49,531 nt of DNA from SZUA-365 sp964635845 (GTDB taxonomy: Bacteria > Bacteroidota > Ignavibacteria > SZUA-365), in NCBI GenBank assembly GCA_964635845.1, contig CAZWNO010000017.1, positions 1-49,531 of the forward strand, written 5' to 3'. The notes below the pieces were generated by a model. That model worked only from the letters and a program-made list of their open reading frames with translations. It did not search any database and was not told the origin of the DNA. The translations under genes were made by a program, and so were the position numbers. Shown here one piece after another: positions 1-7,375 of this stretch (its first letter is position 1; every line of letters starts with the position of its first letter).

Positions 1-789
1 TCAACCCCTGTCACGGAAGCCGAAGCGGGGAAGCAATATACTTACCAGACCGCGGTGAGCGGCACTCCCCCGATCACCTATGCACTCACCGAGAAGCCGG
101 CGGGCATGATCATCGAGCCGGGGAGAGGCACGGTGGCATGGACACCGACGCGGACGCAGGCCGGTCCGCATCCCGTGCGGATCACCGCGACAAACAACGC
201 GGGTTCCGGTGAGCAGAGTTACACACTCGAGGTGTACAAGACCCCGCTCATCACGGCGGTACCCAACCAACGCATCGGTCCGAACAAGCCGTTCTGGTAT
301 CAGACTTTCGTCGACGCGCGTCCCGATCCCACATTCGCGATCAATGCCGGGCCGACGGGACTCGCGATCGATTCCGTGAACGGAATGATCACCTGGACAC
401 CGTCCGACCAGCAGCTCGGCACGCACACGGTACTGTTCGAAGCGCGCAATCGCTTCGGTTTCCATCAGCAGTCCTTCGAGATCGAGGTCGATGCGACGGT
501 GGGAATGGCGGAAACGGCGGCACCCGTCGCGTTCCGTCTGCTGCCGCATTATCCGCAGCCGGCCGCGTCCGCGCTCTCCGTGCCCGTGGAGATCGGCGGC
601 GCGGCATCGGTGACGATCGAGGTGTACGATGTGCTGGGTCGCCTTGTGGAATCACAAGCCAATACTGTCGCGCCACGCTCGACCATTACCTTTTCCCTTT
701 CGACCGCGCGGCTCGAGCCGGGTGTGTACGTCTACCGCATCCACAGCGGTGCGGATCAGCAGCTGCGCAGTTTCATCGTCGCACGCTGA
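1..789 (+). CDS. C-terminal part of a secreted protein with Ig-like repeats and a T9SS sorting domain (partial)
   Basis: The reading frame is open from the first base, so the true start lies outside the window. About 262 residues are visible. The first 165 or so look like two cadherin/Ig-like domains of the bacterial putative-Ig type: each has a GMI(I/T)WTP-like strand motif followed by a G-x-H-x-V stretch. The last 85 residues are typical of a T9SS type A C-terminal sorting domain: HYPQPA, a hydrophobic strand, VYDVLGRLV, and a final GVYVYRI...FIVAR stretch. In Bacteroidota such proteins cross the outer membrane through the type IX system and the tail is usually removed. Family membership is clear; the function of the missing N-terminal part cannot be seen. 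An intrinsic terminator follows 80 bases after the stop. Confidence 0.85.
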   Translation, partial: STPVTEAEAGKQYTYQTAVSGTPPITYALTEKPAGMIIEPGRGTVAWTPTRTQAGPHPVRITATNNAGSGEQSYTLEVYKTPLITAVPNQRIGPNKPFWYQTFVDARPDPTFAINAGPTGLAIDSVNGMITWTPSDQQLGTHTVLFEARNRFGFHQQSFEIEVDATVGMAETAAPVAFRLLPHYPQPAASALSVPVEIGGAASVTIEVYDVLGRLVESQANTVAPRSTITFSLSTARLEPGVYVYRIHSGADQQLRSFIVAR

Positions 790-868
790 CGCTCTGCGAC
801 GTCCCCGCGCGCATGACGCGGGAAGGGCATTCGCATTTACACATCCGATAATAAGGATTTTCAGCAGC

Positions 869-896
869 GCCGGGTGAACGATCACCCGGCGTTTTT
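869..896 (+). terminator. Intrinsic terminator of the T9SS cargo gene
   Basis: An 8-bp perfect stem (869-876 with 883-890) encloses a 6-base loop and is followed by five T after one G. It ends the plus-strand gene to its left. The hairpin overlaps the last five codons and the stop of the convergent hydrolase gene, so the same bases code for that protein's C-terminus. Confidence 0.85.
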
Positions 897-1739
897 GTTG
901 ATGAGCGGCGACGCCCAGGCGGCAGTCTCGCTGATGACGATTTCGCGCGACTGCAGATGGGGGACATGTCCCGTGCCATGCAGCCAGAGAACGCCCGCGG
1001 CCCCCTGCACGTTCTCCGCGATCAGATCTACCTGCCTGCGGCTGCCGTAATGATCGTCTTCTCCCTGGATGATCAGCACCGGACAGCGTATCTGCTTCAG
1101 ATCATCGAGCATGTTCCAGTCGGCGAGCGACGGATCGAGCCAGGATTCCGCCCATGCGCTGAACACCGCATCCGTTTTTTCTCCGTGATATCGAGAGAGC
1201 CGGGCACGCAGATCCGTCTCCGCGTACTGCACTGCCGCCTGACGGATACCGGCGCGCGTGATCTCCTCGATGATCACATGCGCCGCTTCAGACACCACGC
1301 CGACGGGAATCTCCGGGAAGCACGATGCAAATTTCAGCGCAAGCGTCGCTCCGTCGCTGTGACCGAACAGCAGGGGTTTGCGGACATTCAATTCGCGCAG
1401 CAAACCCTGGAGATAGACTTCAGCCTCCTCCTGGTAGAAATGCAGATCACGCGGCTTGCGCACGGGGGTGGAACGACCATGTCCGACGCGGTCGTACACG
1501 ATACCGTCACACCCCGTCGCCCTGCACAATTCGAAGGGAAAGCTTTTCCATTGCCCCACGCTACCGAGAGCCTCGTGCAGGAACACCCATGTGGGCCGCA
1601 GCTCCTCCGATTCCGGAGTGGCGTGCAGCAGCAGCTTGACGAAAAGGCCGTCGTCTCCGACAGGGAGGTGGAATTGGCGCTCGACGATGTGTGTGTCCCG
1701 ACTCACCGGTCTCCTGAGATCCTGTTCTGTGATGTACAC
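882..1739 (-). CDS. Alpha/beta-hydrolase fold protein
   Basis: The 285-residue protein has the alpha/beta-hydrolase landmarks: an oxyanion-type loop HEALGS near residue 55, VYDRVGHGRS near 81-90, the nucleophile elbow GHSDG with Ser128, an acid region GEDDHYG, and the catalytic-His motif GTGHVPH near the end. It has no signal peptide and is probably cytoplasmic. Substrate cannot be told; the family includes esterases, dienelactone hydrolases and C-C bond hydrolases. The start is a GTG at 1737-1739 with only a weak ribosome site, so the N-terminus could be shorter. Its 3' end overlaps the terminator of the convergent neighbour. It may be co-transcribed with the upstream DinB-like gene, 33 bases away. 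Confidence 0.8.
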   Translation of the reverse strand: MYITEQDLRRPVSRDTHIVERQFHLPVGDDGLFVKLLLHATPESEELRPTWVFLHEALGSVGQWKSFPFELCRATGCDGIVYDRVGHGRSTPVRKPRDLHFYQEEAEVYLQGLLRELNVRKPLLFGHSDGATLALKFASCFPEIPVGVVSEAAHVIIEEITRAGIRQAAVQYAETDLRARLSRYHGEKTDAVFSAWAESWLDPSLADWNMLDDLKQIRCPVLIIQGEDDHYGSRRQVDLIAENVQGAAGVLWLHGTGHVPHLQSREIVISETAAWASPLINKNAG

Positions 1740-1772
1740 AAGTATCCGTTAGGCCGCGGCGTGCGCCCGCGG

Positions 1773-2273
1773 TCAGCGCAGTGGAGGTCTTCCGTACGCG
1801 CTCCACTCCTCGCGGGAGGGACCATAGATGCCCGGGACACGCAGCCCTGCCTGCCGCATGAGCACGGTCATCTGCGCCCGATGATGCACCTGATGGATGA
1901 GCATCACCCCGAGGGTCTTGCCGTTGGTCCACAGCTCTCCGAACATGTCATTCTCGGTTTTCAGGGCGTCATCCGTCCAGCGATCCTGCAGCTGACGGTT
2001 GAGCGATGCGGTCAGCTGCGCGTATCCCCCGCGTATCCCGTCGGCGGAGTCCGGCTCGGCCGCATCCTCCGATGGCCCTTCGAGATCGAAGCCGAGGCGC
2101 GCGGTCAGCTGGCTGATGGAGCAGACGATGTGCCACGCGAGTGTCCGCAGCGTGCGCCCCTCGGCCGTGACTTTCTGATCGAGGGCGGCGTCCGTCAGCT
2201 GCGCGAAAACCCTCGTCGTGTTCTCCGTTTCAGGCTGCCACTCGTCAAAAAATTCCTGCATGGTATGATACAC
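1773..2273 (-). CDS. DinB-like four-helix metalloprotein
   Basis: The 166-residue protein matches the DinB/YfiT-like fold: an N-terminal helix, LRTLAWHIV with His48, and a later helix LIHQVHHRAQM giving His127 and His131. These three His residues form the usual metal site. Members of this family act as thiol-dependent transferases (bacillithiol, mycothiol or glutathione dependent) or have no known activity; nothing here tells which. Length is normal. A second, divergent DinB-like gene lies at 6837-7310. The serpin gene upstream ends in a terminator, so this gene probably has its own promoter in 2274-2357, which I could not locate with confidence. Confidence 0.8.
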   Translation of the reverse strand: MYHTMQEFFDEWQPETENTTRVFAQLTDAALDQKVTAEGRTLRTLAWHIVCSISQLTARLGFDLEGPSEDAAEPDSADGIRGGYAQLTASLNRQLQDRWTDDALKTENDMFGELWTNGKTLGVMLIHQVHHRAQMTVLMRQAGLRVPGIYGPSREEWSAYGRPPLR

Positions 2274-2357
2274 GGCGATCTCCGATATCAGTGTGCGACA
2301 TCCGTTATTTCCAAATCTACGTCATCCCGCGGGACAAATCCATCACGCCGCATCGGA

Positions 2358-2393
2358 ATAAAAAAACCGGCGACTGTGGATGGCATCGCCGGT
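2358..2393 (-). terminator. Intrinsic terminator downstream of the serpin gene
   Basis: Read on the minus strand, an 8-bp perfect stem (2386-2393 with 2366-2373) with a 12-base loop is followed by at least six U. It lies about 60 bases after the serpin stop codon and separates that gene from the DinB-like gene. Confidence 0.85.
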
Positions 2394-2454
2394 CTCTGCT
2401 CCGGTCACGCGGATCAAGCAGCCGCGTGCCCGGCATCATCACCTCGTGAGGAGA

Positions 2455-3672
2455 TCATTCCATGGGGTCGGTCACCTGTCCGATGAAGAGTATCGCGCCG
2501 GTGTTGCGCTCGTGAATCACAAAGATGAAGGGGTGGTCGACGCGCATCGCCGGGGGCATGGAAGTGGTGCCCATCTCGACGGATGTCGCGGCGGCGGCCT
2601 CCGTCCCTTCCTCGTTCACGTTCACGAAAGTCTTGTGCTTCACATCCGAGATATACAGCGCGCGATCCTTGTTGATGCCCGAGAAATCGGCGCGATCGGG
2701 ATCGAACGCCAGCTCCATCCCCATGCTCTTGAGCATTTCGCTGAGACTCGTCTCGTATTCGAGAGTGAATCGCGGCAGCTGGAGATCCATCTCCGTTTCG
2801 TTCAGGGCATTCAGCCAGATCCCCCACTGATCCGTGAGCAGCGCATCACGCAGCTCCGCGAGCGTCACACCTGTTTTCGGAAGCATCACCGCCATGCTGT
2901 AGCGGTCCCAGCCGTAGGGGAGGTCCGCGATCTCGACCAGCTGTCCGCTGTGATAGCGGATGCGGCCGGAACGTTTCATCATCTTGATGCTCTTCTGCGT
3001 GCCGTCGATCGCGGTGAACTTGTCGTCACGCGTCAGCTTGGCATCAAATTGCATTGCCCAGCTTCCCTTGAAGTACACGGCGTTGATGAGGTACATCATC
3101 ACCAGATCCGGGATGGGAGACGTGACGATATCGGGGATCTTGCCCTGCGTCTTCTGGCTGACCCAGGCGTTGATGATGTCCGCCGCATCGGCGCGGGAAA
3201 AATCGAGCGTGCGGATTTCCGCATCGAAATAGTAGCGGTTCGAATCCACGAACGCCTGTTCGACGGGAAATCCTTCGCGGCTCCAGATGGAATTCGCGAT
3301 GTCGAGACGGACACGCGGATCCATGCCGCGCAGCAGATCGAGAAGGCTGCGATAGGACCGGTTGATCTCCGCCTGCGTCAGGTTCTCGAAATGAAGCGCG
3401 TGGCGCATGCCGAGCCAGGTGTCGCCGGCCGCGCCGTTCACCGTCATCCCGAGCGCCATGGAAACACTGAGCGGGGAAATGAAGATATTCGCATCCGGCG
3501 TCGCCGCCGCGACGGAGCGGAACAGCGTGAGGCCGAAGGCGGCGTTCGCATGCGTGACGGCCAGTTCGCCGCTGCTGATCTGGCGGACCGGTGTCGGAGT
3601 TTCGGGTCCCGCACTCTCATCCGAGCATGCGAGCAGCAGGAGTGGAATGACGAGAAGGACGAGTCGTTGCAT
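2455..3672 (-). CDS. Membrane-anchored serpin (serine protease inhibitor lipoprotein)
   Basis: The 405-residue protein starts with a lipoprotein signal peptide (lipobox LLAC, Cys16) followed by the acidic stretch SDES, which resembles the surface-export signal of Bacteroidota lipoproteins. The rest is a full-length serpin: FISPLSVSMALGM near residue 64, NAVYFKGSW, and the C-terminal HPFIFVIHERNTG...FIGQVTDP. The reactive-centre loop has the hinge EEGTEAAAATS (residues 354-364), whose small residues are what inhibitory serpins need. Aligning by length with alpha-1-antitrypsin puts the scissile bond at Thr370-Ser371. It probably protects the cell from foreign serine proteases outside the outer membrane. 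A good ribosome site (GGAGG, 5 bases before ATG) supports the start. Confidence 0.93.
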   Translation of the reverse strand: MQRLVLLVIPLLLLACSDESAGPETPTPVRQISSGELAVTHANAAFGLTLFRSVAAATPDANIFISPLSVSMALGMTVNGAAGDTWLGMRHALHFENLTQAEINRSYRSLLDLLRGMDPRVRLDIANSIWSREGFPVEQAFVDSNRYYFDAEIRTLDFSRADAADIINAWVSQKTQGKIPDIVTSPIPDLVMMYLINAVYFKGSWAMQFDAKLTRDDKFTAIDGTQKSIKMMKRSGRIRYHSGQLVEIADLPYGWDRYSMAVMLPKTGVTLAELRDALLTDQWGIWLNALNETEMDLQLPRFTLEYETSLSEMLKSMGMELAFDPDRADFSGINKDRALYISDVKHKTFVNVNEEGTEAAAATSVEMGTTSMPPAMRVDHPFIFVIHERNTGAILFIGQVTDPME

Positions 3673-3696
3673 CTGAACCTCCGTATGCGCGAAAAA

Positions 3697-5299
3697 TTAA
3701 AATCCGATCGCCACACCGAACGTGAAGTTGAGTTTGGTCGTGTAGTACGAGAGATCATCCACCGTGTAGCGGAGCATGCCGCCCTCGACACCCACGTTGA
3801 GGGAGGAGAAGTTCGACGGATACATCTCGAGTCCGGCCCGGAGCTTTCCGAGCGGACCGAGCTTGGTCGCCCCGACAAAAGCACGCAGGTAGGGATACAG
3901 AACATCGTAGATTCCATACTCCGGCAGCGAGAGCTTCCACACGGCACCGAACAGATCGAGCATTCGATTCTCGCGCTGCTGACCGTTCAGCAGCTGTGCC
4001 GGAGGCGTGAAGATCTGCAGGACGGACTGGTCGACGACGAGCGGAGCAGCCTGCGCGGTTTCGCTGCGCTGGAATTCCCTGCCGAAATTCTCGCGTCCGT
4101 ATTCGAAACCGAACGCATGATGCTCGTTCGCCTTGTGCACGACGCTGAGCGCCATGTTTTCGAACACTTTATGGGAATTGTGCGGCAGATCTATGTCAGG
4201 GTAGGACGTGCCGTAATATTTTCGCAGCTCGAAGACCAGATTGGAGAGAAGGTTCGTCCTGGGACCCGGCTGCGTGAACCTCCATGGCGGATCGATCTCG
4301 AGGATCTCCGGAATGGCGATTTCCGTATTCTCCACGCGTATGGATTTCGCACGTTCTTCGAGCGGCCGGGATGCTGTCGATAGCTGAAGGGCGAGCAGCG
4401 GTTCCATCGATTCTCCGGCAGCAACCGATGGCGCGGCAGCAACCGGCTGCGCGGGGGCCTCCGATGGCGCGGCAGCGCTGGACGGCGCGGCGGTGCTGGA
4501 CGGCGCGGCGGTGCTGGACGGCGCGGCAACGCTGGACGGCGCGGCAACGACCGATGGCGCGGCGGCGATCGGCGGCGCGGCAACGCTGGACGGCGCGGCG
4601 GTGCTGGACGGCGCGGCGGTGCTGGACGGCGCGGCAACGCTGGACGGCGCGGCAACGCTGGACGGCGCGGCAACGCTGGACGGCGCGGCAACGNNNNNNN
4701 NNNNNNNNNNNNNNNNNNNNNNNNNNNNNNNNNNNNNNNNNNNNNNNNNNNNNNNNNNNNNNNNNNNNNNNNNNNNNNNNNNNNNNNNNNNNNGCAACGC
4801 TGGACGGCGCGGCAACGCTGGACGGCGCGGCAACGCTGGACGGCGCGGAAGTCTCTGTTGACGGTTGCGGGGAGGTTTGTTCCGACAATGCTGGCACAGC
4901 GGAACCGTCGCGATCTCCGGCGGGACCGAGAAAACCGACGAGCAGCAGGGCGGTACTCATCGCGGAGATGACCGCCGTGAGCACATAGCCCCGGTGTTCG
5001 ACGAGTGTGGTGCGCAGGCCGAGCAGCGCCGCTCCAGCGCCGCGGCGCAGACGCACGGCTGCGCTCGGTGCGATATTTTCAGGAGGAGTGAGGCCGAGCG
5101 TTGTAAACAACTGCTGAGACACATGCGACGGTGTCGTAATCCCGGCCACATCCTCCTGAATGATCGAATGCAGTTTCAGGTGCGCGAGGAATTCCCGGCG
5201 CAGCTCCGGATCAAGAGCCATCTGTCCGAAAAGGACATCCTCGAGCGGCTCCTCGAGGCCTTCGTCAAAAAATCGGTGGAGTAATTCCGTGTGCTTCAT
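3697..5299 (-). CDS. Fused anti-sigma factor / outer-membrane beta-barrel protein, interrupted by an assembly gap
   Basis: The visible parts form one protein broken only by a 100-N gap. Residues 1-75 are an anti-sigma-type cytoplasmic domain that aligns with the N-terminus of the anti-sigma factor at 10528 (LFGQMALDPELRREFLAHLKL against LFEACSRHPETAELLRQHLVL). Residues 105-126 are one membrane helix. Next comes a long VAAPSS/TAAPSS repeat (18 bp per unit, 4410-4849 with the gap inside) and about 200 residues of beta-strand-rich sequence ending in GVAIGF, with the terminal Phe of outer-membrane barrels. It should reach from cytoplasm to outer membrane and hold the ECF sigma factor encoded 34 bases upstream. 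The design resembles the dual membrane-spanning anti-sigma factors described in Bacteroides. The apparent frame change across the gap is an artefact of the arbitrary gap size. Confidence 0.8.
4410..4849 (-). repeat. 18-bp coding tandem repeat (VAAPSS units)
   Basis: At least fourteen imperfect 18-bp units encode VAAPSS, TAAPSS or related hexapeptides, forming a probably disordered linker between the inner-membrane helix and the barrel. The array contains the 100-N gap, so its full length is unknown. Confidence 0.95.
4694..4793. other. Assembly gap of 100 N inside a tandem repeat
   Basis: Exactly 100 N, the usual placeholder for a gap of unknown size. The left flank stops 6 bases into an 18-bp unit and the right flank starts a new unit, so if the repeat stays in register the missing length is 12 plus a multiple of 18. 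Any such length restores the open frame. Confidence 0.97.
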
Positions 5300-5333
5300 G
5301 GAAACAACTGCTCTGTCGTCCTACAATTTCATG

Positions 5334-5897
5334 CTAACGGATCAGGTCGCTGATATAGGGGGCCAGGATACCTTTCACCTGGTCCTTGGCGCGCATCACG
5401 CGCACCTTCAGCGAGGAAACCGTATCCCCGGTGATCTCGGAGATCTCCTTATATGAAAGACCCTCGTAAAAGCGGAGGATGAACGCTTCGCGATACGGAT
5501 CGTCCAGCAGTTCCAGCGCCGAACTGATGATGTTGAGCAATTCGTTTCGCTCGTACAGCGGCGCGTGGCTCGCGATCGTCTCGTCGTCGAACGGCGACCA
5601 GAACACCCTGTTCCGCCTCGTATTGAGAAACACGTTCCGCGCGCTCGTGAGCAGGTAGGCAAGGATGTTGCTCACGGTTTCGTCCGGTTTCTGCGTCTGC
5701 CGATAGAAACGCGTGAATGTCTCCTGGAATACATCCCCCGCATCATTGGGATTGCCGGTCATCCGCAGGCAGTACACGTACACCTTTCGCTCGTACCGTG
5801 AGAACAGCTCCCTGAAAGCCGCATCTTTCTCCTTGCCGCTCTGCCTGAACGCCGCGAAGAGCTGTTCGTCGGTATGTTTGCTGAAGTCTTCTGGCAT
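5334..5897 (-). CDS. ECF-type RNA polymerase sigma factor
   Basis: This 187-residue protein has sigma region 2 (FRELFSRYERKVYVYCLRM, then DAGDVFQETF near residues 52-61) and region 4 with a helix-turn-helix (AFILRFYEGLSYKEISEI, then VSSLKVRVMRAK). Regions 1 and 3 are missing, as in all ECF factors. It is closely similar to the sigma factor at 10017. The gene directly downstream, 34 bases away, encodes the fused anti-sigma/barrel protein that probably controls it. A promoter-like TGTAAC-N17-GTCTAT lies about 50 bases before the start, and a similar element precedes the other ECF gene. Confidence 0.93.
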   Translation of the reverse strand: MPEDFSKHTDEQLFAAFRQSGKEKDAAFRELFSRYERKVYVYCLRMTGNPNDAGDVFQETFTRFYRQTQKPDETVSNILAYLLTSARNVFLNTRRNRVFWSPFDDETIASHAPLYERNELLNIISSALELLDDPYREAFILRFYEGLSYKEISEITGDTVSSLKVRVMRAKDQVKGILAPYISDLIR

Positions 5898-5947
5898 GTG
5901 CCTTGCGCATGACCGTCACATTCCGCGCGAAGAAGGTGTACGAAGAC

Positions 5948-5976
5948 ATAGACACCATAGTTCTGCGTCGGTTACA
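5948..5976 (-). promoter_or_regulatory. Candidate ECF-dependent promoter of the sigma/fused anti-sigma operon
   Basis: On the minus strand, TGTAAC (5971-5976) is followed after 17 bases by GTCTAT (5948-5953), 51 bases from the sigma start codon. The element at 9909-9938, ahead of the paralogous sigma gene, has the same TGTAAC and GTC core. The position fits autoregulation; the assignment is an inference from the two matching sites. Confidence 0.5.
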
Positions 5977-5991
5977 CTCTTCCCGCCCCGT

Positions 5992-6618
5992 TCAATCGGC
6001 AAACCCCACGACCTTCAGAAAACCGGCAAGGGAGGACGGATCGACCACTGCCGTCAGGACCAGGCCCGAGAGAGCGCCGTAGAGATGCACGTCATGGGCG
6101 ACATTATCCCATTTCCGTCTCGCGCCGTAGACACTCCCGGCGATGAACAGAACTGCGAAGATCGGCCATGGAATCGGGATGGGCAGGAACAGCAGCATCA
6201 CCTTTGCCTCAGGGAAATACAGCATTCCTGCGAAAAAAAGTCCGGAGACCGCACCCGAGGCACCGAGCGCCCGATACTCGGGATCGCGGCGCCTGCGGAT
6301 CGAGGCGATCAGTCCCGAAGCGACCAGCGATCCCAGATAAATGATGAGGAACGCCGGCGTGCCTGCCGCCGCCTCCACATACATCGAGACGGAGTACAAC
6401 GCGATCAGGTTGAAAAGTAGATGCATCATGTCTGCATGAAGGAAACCGGAAGTGAGCAGTCGTTCGTATTCGTTTCCATGAAAGAGCTTCCACGGACGAA
6501 GGAGAAGCCGCTCGGAAAATGCCCTGCTCCGAAATCCGATGAGGCTCAGCCCGACGATGAGCGCGATGATGACCGCCGAAGCGGGCGCATGGGAGAGCAT
6601 GAAGTCGAGTTGTGACAT
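5992..6618 (-). CDS. Rhomboid-family intramembrane serine protease
   Basis: The 208-residue protein has about six membrane segments and the rhomboid landmarks: an LTSGFLHADMMHLLFNLIAL motif in the second helix region, the catalytic Ser in GASGAVSG, and the catalytic His in HDVHLYGALSG near the C-terminus. It should cut membrane-bound substrates within the inner membrane. I chose the ATG at 6616-6618 because translation from the upstream in-frame ATG at 6705 adds a polar stretch that does not fit the family. The gene ends 16 bases before the candidate ECF promoter, so it is probably a separate unit. A palindrome-rich repeat array lies upstream. Confidence 0.88.
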   Translation of the reverse strand: MSQLDFMLSHAPASAVIIALIVGLSLIGFRSRAFSERLLLRPWKLFHGNEYERLLTSGFLHADMMHLLFNLIALYSVSMYVEAAAGTPAFLIIYLGSLVASGLIASIRRRRDPEYRALGASGAVSGLFFAGMLYFPEAKVMLLFLPIPIPWPIFAVLFIAGSVYGARRKWDNVAHDVHLYGALSGLVLTAVVDPSSLAGFLKVVGFAD

Positions 6619-6713
6619 AGTGGAAAATGATATACTGAATTCGTCGTATATTGCATGATACGACACCGGTGATCCTGCACGCAAGTCACTCGAGGATGAC
6701 ATCATCCGGCACG

Positions 6714-6788
6714 AGGACAGTCCTCGCGACGGTAGTCCTCGCGAGGACAGTCCTCGCGACGGTAGTTCTCGCGAGGGCAGTTCTCGCC
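6714..6788. repeat. 15-bp tandem repeat array rich in palindromes
   Basis: Five consecutive 15-bp units alternate between two forms, aggacagtcctcgcg and acggtagtcctcgcg, with a few changes in the last two. The first and third junctions contain inverted repeats such as cgaggac-a-gtcctcg (6712-6726 and 6742-6756) and the perfect 14-bp palindrome at 6735-6748. The array lies between the divergent rhomboid and DinB-like genes, where their promoters should be. Confidence 0.9.
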
Positions 6789-6836
6789 AGCGCTTCAGCC
6801 CGCAGGTGCAGGCACCACAGACAGGAAAGGACCTCC

Positions 6837-7310
6837 ATGCAACTGCGCGATCATTATCTCCGAATATACGATTTCAACATGCGCGCCAATATCAGCTGCG
6901 TGGAAGCACTGAAAGCGGCGGATCCCTCGATTGACGAGGCCGACCGGATCATGGGACATATCCTTCACTCCGAGAAAATCTGGCTTCTGCGCTTGGAAGG
7001 CTTTGATACTTCCGCGATCGCCGTCTGGCCTTCCCTGACATTGAACGAATGCCGGGAACTCGCGCGCATCAGCGGCGACAGCGGCCGCAGCTTCGTCGAG
7101 CAGCTTGACGAGGAAGCCTTCGATCAGCGCGTACAGTACCGGACGTCCAAGGGCGACGTCTTCGAGAACAGCGTATCCGATATCCTCACCCACATGTCCC
7201 ATCACGGCGCCTATCACCGCGGACAGATCAACCGCCTGCTGCGGGAACACGGTCGCATACCCGTGTCCGTGGACTTCATCGGATTCGCGCGCGCAAAGGA
7301 GAATGCCTGA
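6837..7310 (+). CDS. DinB-like four-helix metalloprotein
   Basis: The 157-residue protein has the DinB-like pattern: ADRIMGHILHSEKIWL with His41/His44, and a later helix THMSHHGAYHRGQ with His123 and His127, giving the three-His metal site. Length is normal for the family. The ATG at 6837 is preceded by AGGAAAGGA about 5 bases upstream, which sets the start; the open frame further upstream runs through the tandem repeat and is not protein-like. Its activity cannot be told; the family includes thiol transferases. It is only distantly similar to the DinB-like protein at 1773-2273. Confidence 0.85.
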   Translation: MQLRDHYLRIYDFNMRANISCVEALKAADPSIDEADRIMGHILHSEKIWLLRLEGFDTSAIAVWPSLTLNECRELARISGDSGRSFVEQLDEEAFDQRVQYRTSKGDVFENSVSDILTHMSHHGAYHRGQINRLLREHGRIPVSVDFIGFARAKENA

Positions 7311-7375
7311 GATGCGTGGAAACGCGGGGAGAAAGAAGACAGGCCTTGCCCGCCCGTGATTCCGATGCCAGGATC

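Noticed and set aside
2380..4383. Long plus-strand open frame opposite the serpin and barrel genes
   Set aside because: It has no ribosome site or domain and covers two genes with clear families on the other strand.
4890..4910. TGGCAC-like motif as a second sigma-54 promoter
   Set aside because: It lies inside a coding region and lacks the TTGCA element at the right distance.
3697..5299. Two separate or frameshifted genes either side of the N gap
   Set aside because: The frame change comes from the placeholder length of 100 N; repeat phase on both flanks fits one continuous frame.
6651..6836. N-terminal extension of the DinB-like protein through the 15-bp repeats
   Set aside because: A strong ribosome site precedes the ATG at 6837 and the upstream translation is low-complexity and unlike the family.
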